From NCBI RefSeq assembly GCF_004137085.1, contig NZ_QYBC01000012.1, positions 62,001 to 126,000 on the forward strand: 64,000 bases of DNA, in the 5' to 3' direction. Numbering within the stretch: position 1 is the stretch's first letter; each line of letters starts with the position of its first letter. The position numbers were made by a program, and so were the translations under genes. The notes beneath the pieces were generated by a model. The model saw only the letters and a program-made list of their open reading frames with translations. It ran no database searches and was not told the DNA's origin. The DNA is from Lichenibacterium ramalinae. GTDB lineage: Bacteria; Pseudomonadota; Alphaproteobacteria; Rhizobiales; Beijerinckiaceae. Shown here in pieces: positions 35,860 through 44,106 of this stretch.

Positions 35860-36588
35860 ATGTCGGACCACAAGGGCAGCTATTTCCAGCGGGACCGGGA
35901 TTGGCATCCGCCCGCCTACACGCCCGACTACAAGACGTCGGTGCTGCGAGCCCCCAGGCAGGCCCTGCTGTCGCTCGACAACACGATCTCGGAGATGACC
36001 GGCCCGGTCTTCGGCCACGACGTGCTCGGCCCGCGCGACGACGACCTCATCACCAACTGGGCCAAGACCGGCGACGCCATCGGCCAGCGCATCGTGGTCC
36101 ACGGCCGCGTGCTCGACGAGAACGGCCGCGGCCTGCCGGGCGTGCTGCTGGAATTCTGGCAGGCCAATGCCGGCGGCCGCTACCGCCACCACAAGGAAAC
36201 CTACCACGCCGCGCTCGACCCCAACTTCGGCGGCTGCGGCCGGGCCATCACGGCGCAGGACGGCTCCTACCGGTTCCGCACCATCAAGCCCGGCGCCTAT
36301 CCCTGGCCCAACCGCGTCAACGACTGGCGGCCCGCCCACATCCATTTCTCGGTCTTCGGCCATGCCTTCGCCCAGCGCCTCGTGACCCAGATGTATTTCG
36401 AGGGGGACCCGATGATCTGGCAGTGCCCGATCGTCGGCACGATCCCCGACAAGCGCGCCGTCGAGCAGCTGATCGCGGCGCTGGACCGGCAGAACACCAC
36501 CCACATGGACGCGCTGGCCTACAAGTTCGACATCGTGCTGCGCGGCCGTCGCTCGACCCTGTTCGAGAACCGGATGGAGGGGAACTGA
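35860..36588 (+). CDS. pcaH: Protocatechuate 3,4-dioxygenase beta subunit PcaH
   Basis: A 242-residue intradiol dioxygenase subunit that binds the catalytic Fe(III). The four iron ligands can be placed: Tyr in GGRYRHH near 108, Tyr in KPGAYPWPN near 147, and the two His of [10 protein letters not shown] near 160-162. ALLEFWQ-type strand [13 protein letters not shown] precedes them. It forms a heteromer with PcaG, whose start overlaps its stop codon by one base (TGATG). A GCGAGGG site lies before the ATG. Confidence 0.96.
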   Translation: MSDHKGSYFQRDRDWHPPAYTPDYKTSVLRAPRQALLSLDNTISEMTGPVFGHDVLGPRDDDLITNWAKTGDAIGQRIVVHGRVLDENGRGLPGVLLEFWQANAGGRYRHHKETYHAALDPNFGGCGRAITAQDGSYRFRTIKPGAYPWPNRVNDWRPAHIHFSVFGHAFAQRLVTQMYFEGDPMIWQCPIVGTIPDKRAVEQLIAALDRQNTTHMDALAYKFDIVLRGRRSTLFENRMEGN

Positions 36589-37214
36589 TGGTGCAGCGCC
36601 TCGACTACCTGAAGGAATCGCCCTCGCAGACCGCCGGGCCCTACGTCCACATCGGCACCAACCCCAACTGGGTCGAGATCACGGGCGTGTGGAACGGCGA
36701 CCTCGGCCTCGTCCTGGTGGGGCCGGACACCAAGGGCGAGCGCATCCTCGTCACGGGCCGCATCTTCGACGGCCTCGGCAAGCCGCTCAACGACGCGCTG
36801 GTCGAGATCTGGCAGGCCGATGCCGACGGGCTCCACAACAGCCCGGAGGAGAAGCGGGGCAGGGCGGACCCGCATTTCGCCGGCTGGGGCCGCCAGCCGA
36901 CCCACCGCGAGACGGGGGAGTTCCGCTTCGAGACGGTCAAGCCGGGGCGGGTCCCCTATGTCGACGGCCGCCCCATGGCGCCGCACATCACCGTCTATAT
37001 CGTGGCGCGCGGCATCAACATCGGGTTGCACACCCGGCTGTATTTCGCGGACGAGGCCGCCGCCAACGCCGAATGCCCGGTGCTGAACCGCATCGAGCAT
37101 CCGGCTCGGCGCGAAACCCTGGTGGCGCGGCGGGGCGAGGAGGGGGGCTTGCCGGTCTACACCTTCGACGTCCACCTCCAGGGCCACCACGAGACGGTGT
37201 TCTTCGATGTGTGA
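36588..37214 (+). CDS. pcaG: Protocatechuate 3,4-dioxygenase alpha subunit PcaG
   Basis: A 208-residue subunit of the dioxygenase that cleaves protocatechuate to 3-carboxy-cis,cis-muconate. It has the alpha-subunit start YLKESPSQTAGPYVHIG, NDALVEIWQADADG near 68-81, and APHITVYIVARGINIGLHTR near 128-147, where the iron-ligand positions of PcaH are not conserved, as expected. It is coupled to pcaH and followed ten bases later by pcaB. Confidence 0.96.
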   Translation: MVQRLDYLKESPSQTAGPYVHIGTNPNWVEITGVWNGDLGLVLVGPDTKGERILVTGRIFDGLGKPLNDALVEIWQADADGLHNSPEEKRGRADPHFAGWGRQPTHRETGEFRFETVKPGRVPYVDGRPMAPHITVYIVARGINIGLHTRLYFADEAAANAECPVLNRIEHPARRETLVARRGEEGGLPVYTFDVHLQGHHETVFFDV

Positions 37215-37223
37215 GGGGCGGCG

Positions 37224-38264
37224 GTGACGCTGCTGTCAGCCCTGGCCGGCGATCCCGAGGTCGAGGCCGCCTTCACCGACGTGGCGGAACTCGCCGCCAT
37301 GCTGCGGTTCGAGGCCGCGCTGGCCGAGGCCGAGGCCGCCGCCGGCCTGATCCCGCCCGAGGCAGCAGCCCGCATCGCCGAGGCCTGCGCCGCCTTCGCA
37401 CCCGACTGGCCCGCCCTGCGCGCCGGCCTCGCCCGCGACGGCGTCGTGGTGCCGGAGCTGGTGCGCCAGCTCCGCGCCGCCGTCGGCGACCCCCATGCCG
37501 GGAGCCTCCATCGCGGTGCCACCAGCCAGGACGTGATCGACACGGGCCTGGTCCTGCGCCTCGCCCCGGTGCTGGACCTCCTCGACGGGCGTCTCGACGC
37601 GCTCGACGCGGCGCTGGCCGCCCTGTCGGCGCGCGACGGCGCCGCGCCCCTCATGGCCCAGACCCGCATGCAGCGGGCGCTGCCCTTCACGGCCGCCGAC
37701 AAGGTCGACACCTGGCGGGGGCCGATCCCCCGCCACCGCGCCCGGCTGGCGGACCTGCGCCCCCGGCTGCTGCGGCTGCAACTCGGCGGGCCGGTCGGTA
37801 CGCGGGCCGAGCTCGGCGGCGCGGCGGAGGCGGTCGCGGCCGGCATGGCGGGCCGCCTCGGCCTCGCCGATGCGCCCGCCTGGCACACGCAGCGCGACGG
37901 CATCGCGGAGTTCGGCGCCTGGCTGGCGCTGGTGGCGGGCGGCCTCGGCAAGCTGGGGCAGGACGTCGCCCTGATGGTGCAGAACGAGGTCGGCACCGTC
38001 AGGCTCGCCGGCGGCGGCACCTCCTCGGCCATGGCCCACAAGGCGAACCCCGTGCCGGCCGAGCTGCTCGTCGCCCTCGCCCGCCATGTCGCGGGCCTGT
38101 CGGGCACGCTGGCCTCGGCCCTGGTGCACGAGAACGAACGGTCGGGCGCGGCCTGGACGCTCGAATGGCTGGTGCTGCCGCAGATGGTGGTGGCAGCCGG
38201 CGCGGCCCTGCGCACGGCGCTGTCGCTCGTCGCCAACCTGTCCTTCCCGACCAAGCCCGCCTGA
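37224..38264 (+). CDS. pcaB: 3-carboxy-cis,cis-muconate cycloisomerase PcaB
   Basis: A 346-residue member of the fumarase/aspartase superfamily that makes 4-carboxymuconolactone. Conserved regions are GATSQDVIDTG near residues 94-104, LMAQTRMQRALPFTAADK near 142-160, and the signature loop GGGTSSAMAHKANPVPAE near 259-276. The GTG start is preceded by GAGGGGC. At 346 residues it is the short form without the C-terminal extension of Pseudomonas PcaB, as is common in rhizobia. Confidence 0.94.
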   Translation: MTLLSALAGDPEVEAAFTDVAELAAMLRFEAALAEAEAAAGLIPPEAAARIAEACAAFAPDWPALRAGLARDGVVVPELVRQLRAAVGDPHAGSLHRGATSQDVIDTGLVLRLAPVLDLLDGRLDALDAALAALSARDGAAPLMAQTRMQRALPFTAADKVDTWRGPIPRHRARLADLRPRLLRLQLGGPVGTRAELGGAAEAVAAGMAGRLGLADAPAWHTQRDGIAEFGAWLALVAGGLGKLGQDVALMVQNEVGTVRLAGGGTSSAMAHKANPVPAELLVALARHVAGLSGTLASALVHENERSGAAWTLEWLVLPQMVVAAGAALRTALSLVANLSFPTKPA

Positions 38265-38278
38265 ACCGGAGCCCGCCC

Positions 38279-39109
38279 ATGCCGTCCCCCGTCATCATCG
38301 CCGTCGCCATCACGGGTTCGGTGCCGCGCAAGGCGGACAATCCGGCCCTGCCGGTGACGCCCGCCGAGCAGATCGAATCGACCCACGCGGCCTTCGAGGC
38401 CGGCGCCACGCTGGTCCACATCCACGTCCGGGCACCCGACGAGACCCCGTCCTCGGATCCCAACCTGTTCCGCCAGGTGCAGGAAGGCGTGCGCCGGCAC
38501 TGCCCCGGCATGATCGTGCAGTTCTCCACGGGCGGGCGCGGCCGCACGCCGGCGCAGCGTTCGGCGGCGCTGGAGTTCCGGCCCGACATGGCGTCGCTGT
38601 CGACGGGCTCGGTCAATTTCCCCTCGATCGTCTACGAGAACCAGCCGCCGCTCGTGGACGAACTCGCCGGCAAGATGAAGCTCCATGGCGTCAAGCCCGA
38701 GATCGAGGTCTTCGACCTGTCCCACATCCACGGGGCGAAGCGCCTGGTGGAGGCGGGGCTGATGGACCGGCACGCCCACCTGCAGTTCGTGCTGGGGGTC
38801 AAGAACGCCATGCCGGCCATCGAGCGCCTGCTCAAGGTGCTGGTGGAGGAGGCCCGGACGGCGCTGCCCGACATGACCTGGACGGCGGCCGGCATCGGCC
38901 GGCACCAGAGCGAGGTGGCGGATTGGGCGCTGGCGCTGGGCGGCCACATCCGGACCGGCCTCGAGGACAACATCCGCATCACCAAGGACCGGCTCGCCTC
39001 CGGCAATGCCGAACTCGTCGGGGTGGCGGCGGACCTCGTCGCCCGGCACGGACGCAGCGTCGCGACCCCGGCGGAGGCGCGTGCCATGCTCCGGCTGCCG
39101 GCGGCCTGA
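38279..39109 (+). CDS. BKACE-family beta-keto acid cleavage enzyme (DUF849)
   Basis: A 276-residue TIM-barrel enzyme. Members condense a beta-keto acid with acetyl-CoA to give acetoacetate and a new acyl-CoA. The zinc-binding His pair is seen in LVHIHVRAP near residues 46-48 and the third ligand Glu in RTGLEDNIR near 228; QFSTGGRGRT, ASLSTGSVNFP and EVFDLSHI are further family blocks. It lies 14 bases after pcaB, so it belongs to the pcaHGB run. With no pcaIJ or pcaF in the window, 3-oxoadipate is the natural candidate substrate (giving succinyl-CoA and acetoacetate). This substrate is inferred from context. Confidence 0.88.
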   Translation: MPSPVIIAVAITGSVPRKADNPALPVTPAEQIESTHAAFEAGATLVHIHVRAPDETPSSDPNLFRQVQEGVRRHCPGMIVQFSTGGRGRTPAQRSAALEFRPDMASLSTGSVNFPSIVYENQPPLVDELAGKMKLHGVKPEIEVFDLSHIHGAKRLVEAGLMDRHAHLQFVLGVKNAMPAIERLLKVLVEEARTALPDMTWTAAGIGRHQSEVADWALALGGHIRTGLEDNIRITKDRLASGNAELVGVAADLVARHGRSVATPAEARAMLRLPAA

Positions 39110-39439
39110 GCCGCCCCGCGGGCCCGCCCTCCGGAGCCGGTCCCGGCGCGACGCGTCCAACGGCGCGGTCCCCCGGGGCGGCGGACTGGCCGATTCATGG
39201 TGAGGGCTCGTTAACGCCGGCGCGTTAAGGCTGGACGCGGGCCGCGGTGCCAGGACAGTCCCCAGCTTCCGGGTGCCCGTGAGGAACGCCGAGGCGTCCA
39301 CGCGCATTCGCATTCCGCTGGGAATAACCTATCGGCGATTGCCGCCATGGCCTTCCCGGGACTAAACTTGAAGATTAGGCCTGTTCCGGTTCGGCGGCGC
39401 GGGTCCCAGGATCACACCGGAACAGCAGGAGACACCGAG
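39110..39439. other. 330-base gene-free stretch before the SWIB gene
   Basis: No coding frame of neighbour-like codon use is seen. It contains a TTAA-N10-TTAA pair at 39211-39228 and, at its right end, a 10-bp perfect inverted repeat listed separately. The left part probably includes the end of the pca transcript, and the right part the SWIB promoter. Confidence 0.4.
39381..39425 (+). promoter_or_regulatory. 10-bp inverted repeat just upstream of the SWIB ribosome site
   Basis: CTGTTCCGGT (39381-39390) and ACCGGAACAG (39416-39425) form a perfect dyad with a 25-base spacer, ending two bases before the AGGAGA ribosome site. It could be an operator or a leader hairpin affecting translation. Confidence 0.35.
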
Positions 39440-39859
39440 ATGGCGACGAAGAAGGCGACCAGCGAAGCGGCCGAGAAGCCCGCCCCCAAGGCCAAGACCG
39501 AGAAGGTCACCGAGGAGGAGCGGGTGCCGAAGGGCGCCGCCGCCAAGAAGAGCACCGGCAAGCCGGCGAAGGAGGGCGACGTCGCGGCCGCCGACGCCAA
39601 GACGTCGACGAAGGGGCCCAGCAAGGCCCTGGGCAAGCCCGTCACGCCCTCGAAGGATCTCGCCGAGATCGTCGGCGCCGAGCCGCTCCCCCGCACCGCC
39701 GTGGTCAGCAAGATGTGGGACTACATCCGCAAGCACGAGCTGCAGAATCCCGCCGACAAGCGCGAGATCCTCGCCGACGACAAGCTGAAGGTGATCTTCG
39801 GCAAGGACAAGGCAACCATGTTCGAGCTGAACAAGCTGCTCTCCTCGCACCTCGCCTGA
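39440..39859 (+). CDS. SWIB/MDM2-domain protein with a basic tail
   Basis: A 139-residue protein. Residues 1-60 are a disordered Lys/Ala/Glu-rich stretch (KKATSEAAEKPAPKAKTEK, KGAAAKKSTGKPAKE) that resembles histone-H1-like tails. Residues 62-138 are a complete SWIB (BAF60b) domain: ALGKPVTPSKDLAEIVG, MWDYIRKHELQNP, LKVIFGKDKATMFELNKLLSSHL. Such proteins occur in Hyphomicrobiales and Chlamydiae and are taken to act on DNA or chromatin-like structures; the bacterial role is unsettled. The ATG at 39440 follows AGGAGA. Confidence 0.9.
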   Translation: MATKKATSEAAEKPAPKAKTEKVTEEERVPKGAAAKKSTGKPAKEGDVAAADAKTSTKGPSKALGKPVTPSKDLAEIVGAEPLPRTAVVSKMWDYIRKHELQNPADKREILADDKLKVIFGKDKATMFELNKLLSSHLA

Positions 39860-40092
39860 ACGCCCAAGGTCGGGCAGGGAGCCGGCCCCCGGCTCGCCTC
39901 CCGGCCGCCCGCCCGGCGGACACCGGGACCGGCACCGGCATGGTCGCGCCGGCCCGGCGTCGCGGCGAGGCGTCATCTCCGATGCGGCCTGTCGTTCCGT
40001 CATGCCGGCCGGTCTCGAGCCTCTCGGCCCGTCATGCCGATTGATCCGGCGGCCCGTGCGGCCTATCCCGGGGGACCGCTTCCGGCTGTCCC

Positions 40093-41304
40093 ATGTCGAA
40101 CCCGCCCCCGTCACCCCCCCTCCACGGCATCCGCGTCCTCGAACTGGCCCGCATCCTGGCCGGACCGTGGTGCGGGCAATTGCTCGCCGACCTCGGCGCC
40201 GACGTCGTCAAGGTGGAACGCGCGGGCGCGGGCGACGATACGCGGCAGTGGGGGCCGCCCTTCATCGCGGGCGCGGACGGGGATGACCTCGGCGCCGCCT
40301 ATTTCCACAGCTGCAACCGCGGCAAGCGCGGCATCGCGGTGGATTTCGAGACGCCGGAGGGCCGGGCCCTGGTGCGGCGCCTGGCGGCCCATGCCGACGT
40401 CGTCATCGAGAACTTCAAGGTGGGCGGCCTCGTGCGCTACGGGCTCGACGCCGCGGCGCTGCGCGCCCTCAACCCTCGCCTCGTCGTCTGCTCCATCTCG
40501 GGCTTCGGCCAGGACGGACCCTATGCGGCCCGGGCCGGCTACGACTTCCTGATCCAGGGCATGGGCGGGGCCATGTCAGTGACGGGCACGCCGGACGGAC
40601 CGCCGACCAAATCCGGCATGGCCATCGCCGACCTCTTCACCGGCCTCTACGCCGCCAACGCCATCCAGGCGGCGCTCATCCGCCGCGCCGGCACGGGGGA
40701 GGGGGCCTGGATCGACTGCGCGCTGCTCGACACCCAGGTGGCGATGCTGAGCACCCAGGCGCTGAACTACCTCGCGGCGGGGCGGGACGGGCGCCGCCTC
40801 GGCAATGCCCATCCCAGCATCGTGCCCTACGACGTCTTCCCGGCGGCGGACGGCCACCTCATCATCGCCACCGGCAACGATGGGCAGTTCCGCAAACTGT
40901 GCGAGATCCTCGGCGCGCCGGGCCTCGCCGCCCATCCCGACTACCTGGCCAACCGGGGCCGGGTCGCCAACCGGGACGCCCTCACGGCGTCGCTGCACGC
41001 CTTGACGTCGGCCTGGCCCCGCGATGCGCTGCTCGCCAGGCTCGAAGCCGCCCACGTGCCGGCCGGACCCATCAACACCGTCGCTCAGGTCTTCGCCGAC
41101 CCGCAGGTGGCGGCGCGGGGCATGGCCCTGGCGCTGGCCAACCCCGCCGCCGCCGGCGGCACGACGCCGGGCGTCCGCTCGCCGATCCTCATCGACGGCG
41201 TGGCCCAGGCGAGCCCGCATCCGGCGCCGCGCCTCGACGAGCACGCGGCCGAGATCATCGCCGACCCGGCCTGGGGCGGCGCGGACGGGGGAGAGGGAGC
41301 ATGA
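40093..41304 (+). CDS. Family III (CaiB/BaiF) acyl-CoA transferase
   Basis: A 403-residue CoA-transferase of the formyl-CoA/carnitine type. It starts with GIRVLELARILAGPWCGQLLADLGADVVKVE and has NRGKRGIAVDFETPEGRALV, ENFKVGG, and the catalytic Asp in GMAIADLFTGLYA near residue 176. It is coupled to a ThDP enzyme by an ATGA overlap, so the two probably act in one pathway, which recalls the oxalate genes frc/oxc; the partner is not a typical oxalyl-CoA decarboxylase, so the acid substrate remains unknown. Confidence 0.9.
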   Translation: MSNPPPSPPLHGIRVLELARILAGPWCGQLLADLGADVVKVERAGAGDDTRQWGPPFIAGADGDDLGAAYFHSCNRGKRGIAVDFETPEGRALVRRLAAHADVVIENFKVGGLVRYGLDAAALRALNPRLVVCSISGFGQDGPYAARAGYDFLIQGMGGAMSVTGTPDGPPTKSGMAIADLFTGLYAANAIQAALIRRAGTGEGAWIDCALLDTQVAMLSTQALNYLAAGRDGRRLGNAHPSIVPYDVFPAADGHLIIATGNDGQFRKLCEILGAPGLAAHPDYLANRGRVANRDALTASLHALTSAWPRDALLARLEAAHVPAGPINTVAQVFADPQVAARGMALALANPAAAGGTTPGVRSPILIDGVAQASPHPAPRLDEHAAEIIADPAWGGADGGEGA

Positions 41305-43097
41305 GCGAGGCCATCGCGCCGCGAACCGGCGGGCGCATCCTGGTCGACGGCCTCGTCGCCCAGGGGGTCGAGCACGTGTTCTGCGTGCCGGGCGAGAGCT
41401 ACCTGTCGGTCCTCGACGCCCTGCATGACGCGCCGATCGCCCTCACGGTCTGCCGCCACGAGGCCGGCGCCGCCATGATGGCGGATGCCGTCGCGCGCCT
41501 CACGGACCGGCCGGGCATCTGCATGGTGACGCGCGGCCCGGGCGCCAGCAACGCCATGGCGGGCCTCCACGTGGCCGAGCACGATTCGGTGCCGCTGATC
41601 CTCTTCGTCGGCCAGATCGAGCGCGGCATGCGGGGCCGCGGCGCCTTCCAGGAGATGGACTACCGCGCGGTCTTCGGCAGCATCGCCAAGTGGGTCGTCG
41701 AGGTCGACGATCCCGCCCGCATCCCGGAGGTCCTGTCGCGCGCCTTCCACGTGGCGCTGCAGGGCCGCCCGGGCCCCGTCGTCGTGGCCCTGCCCGAGGA
41801 TGTCCTGACGGAGGCGGCACGCGTCCAGGATGCGCCGCGGGTCGAGCCCGCGCTGCCCTGGCCGGGCCTGCCCCAGATGGCGGCGTTGCAGAAGCTGCTC
41901 TGGGCCGCCGAGCGGCCCGCGCTGGTGCTGGGCGGCGGGGGATGGACGGCGACGGCCCGCGCCGCCGTGGCGCGCTTCGCCGAACGCTTCGCCCTGCCGG
42001 TGGCGACCTCGTTCCGCCGTGCCTCGCTCTTCGACGCCACCCACCCGAACTATGCGGGCGAGATCGGCATCGCGCCCAACCCGGCGCTGCTGCGGCGTCT
42101 CGCCGAGGCCGACCTGCTGCTGCTGGTGGGGGCCCGCATGAGCGAGATGCCCTCGCAGTCCTATACGCTGCTCGACGTGCCGGTGCCGCGCCAGCGGCTG
42201 GTCCACGTGCACGCGGATGCGGGCGAGATCGGCCGCGTCTACCATCCGGCGCTCGGCATCCACGCGGCATCCCGGACCTTCGCGGCCTCGCTCGAAGCCG
42301 TCCAGCCGCCGCAGGAGATCCGCTGGTCCGGCGCCCCCGAGGCGGCGCATGCCGCCTACCTCGCCTGGAGCGAGCCGCCGCCGGCCAGGCCGGAGGCGGT
42401 CGACGCCGGACGGGTCGACATGGGCCAAGTCGACATGAGCCAAGTCGACATGGGCCAAGTCGACCTGGGCCAAGTCGACCTGGGCCAAGTCGACATGGGC
42501 CAAGTCGACATGGGCCAAGTCGACATGGGCCAAGTCCTTCTCTGGCTGCGCGACCGCCTGCCGCCGGAGGCCGTGGTGGCCAACGGCGCGGGCAACTACG
42601 CCATCTGGCCCGGCCGCTTCCACCGCTTCCGCGACTTCGCCACGCAGCTCGCCCCGACGTCGGGCTCCATGGGTTACGGCGTGCCCGCCGCGATCGGCGC
42701 CAAGCGCCTCGACCCCACCCGCCCCGTCGTGGCCTTCGCCGGCGACGGCTGCTTCCTGATGACCGGGCAGGATTTCGCCACGGCCGTCCAATACGGCCTC
42801 GCCGTGATCGTCATCGTGGTCGACAACGGCATGTACGGCACCATCCGCATGCACCAGGAGCGCGAATACCCGGGCCGGGTCACCGGCACGGACCTCCGCA
42901 ACCCGGACTTCGCCGCCTATGCCCGGGCCTTCGGCGGCCATGGCGAGACCGTGGACCGCACCGACGCCTTCGGGCCGGCCTTCGAGCGGGCCTCGGCCTC
43001 CGGCCTGCCGGCCATCATCCACGTCCGGGTCGACCCCGACGTCATCACCCCGGCGACCACGCTGAGCGCATTGCGGGCGCGTTCGGCGAAGCGCTGA
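41301..43097 (+). CDS. ThDP-dependent enzyme (acetolactate synthase-like) with a linker repeat
   Basis: A 598-residue protein with the three ThDP-family domains: the PYR domain (VEHVFCVPGESYLSVLDAL near 23-41, catalytic Glu in CRHEAGAAMMADA near 52), the central domain (about 190-340), and the PP domain with GDGCFLM...DNGMYG (Mg/ThDP motif, near 477-512). Between the central and PP domains, at residues 372-411, lie eight copies of VDMGQ or variants. The enzyme lacks the marks of a true biosynthetic IlvB partner set (no ilvH nearby). The start ATG follows GAGAGGGAG and overlaps the CoA-transferase stop. Confidence 0.88.
   Translation: MSEAIAPRTGGRILVDGLVAQGVEHVFCVPGESYLSVLDALHDAPIALTVCRHEAGAAMMADAVARLTDRPGICMVTRGPGASNAMAGLHVAEHDSVPLILFVGQIERGMRGRGAFQEMDYRAVFGSIAKWVVEVDDPARIPEVLSRAFHVALQGRPGPVVVALPEDVLTEAARVQDAPRVEPALPWPGLPQMAALQKLLWAAERPALVLGGGGWTATARAAVARFAERFALPVATSFRRASLFDATHPNYAGEIGIAPNPALLRRLAEADLLLLVGARMSEMPSQSYTLLDVPVPRQRLVHVHADAGEIGRVYHPALGIHAASRTFAASLEAVQPPQEIRWSGAPEAAHAAYLAWSEPPPARPEAVDAGRVDMGQVDMSQVDMGQVDLGQVDLGQVDMGQVDMGQVDMGQVLLWLRDRLPPEAVVANGAGNYAIWPGRFHRFRDFATQLAPTSGSMGYGVPAAIGAKRLDPTRPVVAFAGDGCFLMTGQDFATAVQYGLAVIVIVVDNGMYGTIRMHQEREYPGRVTGTDLRNPDFAAYARAFGGHGETVDRTDAFGPAFERASASGLPAIIHVRVDPDVITPATTLSALRARSAKR
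42414..42533 (+). repeat. 15-bp coding minisatellite (VDMGQ x8) in the ThDP enzyme gene
   Basis: Eight contiguous 15-bp units of GTCGACATGGGCCAA, differing only at one or two bases (ATGAGC in unit 2, CTGGGC in units 4 and 5), extend the interdomain linker by 40 residues without breaking the frame. The near-identity of the units indicates recent expansion. Confidence 0.95.
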
Positions 43098-43188
43098 GCC
43101 ATTCCGGCCCCGCGGCGCGACGGCGGCGCCGCGCTCGCCGCCACGAGATCCTCGCCCGGGCTCCGCTGCAGCCCGCAGCGCGACCCGG

Positions 43189-43854
43189 TCAGTCGCCCCG
43201 CATCAGGGCGGCGAAGGGGTTCTCCATCCAGTCGCCGTAGCTCGGCGCGGCGCGTCGCGCCGGGGCGTAGCCGAGGGCGGATCCGCCATAGCCGGCCTGC
43301 CGGGCCGCATAGGCATTGGCGCGGTCGCGGCGGCTATGGCGCCGGCTCACGACGGGCTGCTCGTCATCCTGGTAGGCGACGAGTTCGGGCTCGGCCGCCC
43401 GGCGGCGCGCCACCTGCACGTCGCCCCGGCCGGGGGTGCTGCCGACGATGCTGATGCTGGCGCCTTCCGCCCGCACCATCTGGTAGAGAGCCGCGGCATT
43501 GTTGGGGGACAGGCGCACGCAGCCGTGCGAGGCGGCCGCACCGAGCGAGCCGGTGGCATAGGTGCCGTGGATGGCGTAGCCGCCCTTGAAGAAGATGGAA
43601 TGGGGCATCGGCGAGTTGTGGTACTTGTGGGAATAGTGCATCGCCTGCAGGCTCTGCACGCCGTAGCGGCCGCGGGGCGTCACGAAGCCCGCCCGCGCCG
43701 TCGACACAGGCCAGTCGTAGGCCGCGCCGCTGGCCGACCGCACATGCATCGTCTGCGTGGACAGGTCCACCTGGATGCTCACGGCAGCCTCGGCCGGCGC
43801 CGCCCACACGACAAGGCCAACCAGCACCGCGGCCACGAAACCCATCACGCGCAT
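43189..43854 (-). CDS. L,D-transpeptidase (YkuD family)
   Basis: A 221-residue exported enzyme with a signal peptide (VAAVLVGLVVWAAPAEA, cleavage near residue 24). The YkuD domain spans residues 25-135 with YAIHGTYATGSLGAAASHGCVRLS; the active Cys is in SHGCVRL near 111 and the partner His in AIHGT near 94. It would form 3-3 cross-links in peptidoglycan or attach proteins to it. The C-terminal 75 residues are basic and Arg/Tyr/Ala-rich. GAGGA precedes the ATG by eight bases. It is divergent from the aminotransferase gene. Confidence 0.92.
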   Translation of the reverse strand: MRVMGFVAAVLVGLVVWAAPAEAAVSIQVDLSTQTMHVRSASGAAYDWPVSTARAGFVTPRGRYGVQSLQAMHYSHKYHNSPMPHSIFFKGGYAIHGTYATGSLGAAASHGCVRLSPNNAAALYQMVRAEGASISIVGSTPGRGDVQVARRRAAEPELVAYQDDEQPVVSRRHSRRDRANAYAARQAGYGGSALGYAPARRAAPSYGDWMENPFAALMRGD

Positions 43855-44106
43855 CGGGAAGTCCTCAAGGTTGCAATCGGCAGTCTCATTGAGGCCATCA
43901 TCCCGCTTCGGTGGCGACACGTAAAGGCGCGGATGCGAACACGGTTTATCGATTCCGCAGGTTGTACCGGCGCGGCTGCCGCGGACTGCCGGGCGCCACG
44001 GGTTCGGTCCCGGGACCGGGCGTCTTCGGCAGGACCTGCCGCGCGATGGCGGCACATCCGCAGCACCTTCTGTCGCCGCGGTGGATAATCCGGCGGTGCT
44101 CATGAG

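Noticed and set aside
39211-39228. TTAA-N10-TTAA as a possible CtrA site
   Set aside because: The CtrA consensus needs a spacer of seven bases; here it is ten.
40093-43097. Oxalate genes frc and oxc
   Set aside because: The ThDP protein lacks the typical oxalyl-CoA decarboxylase segments and has instead acetolactate-synthase-like motifs around the GDG-DN cofactor site.
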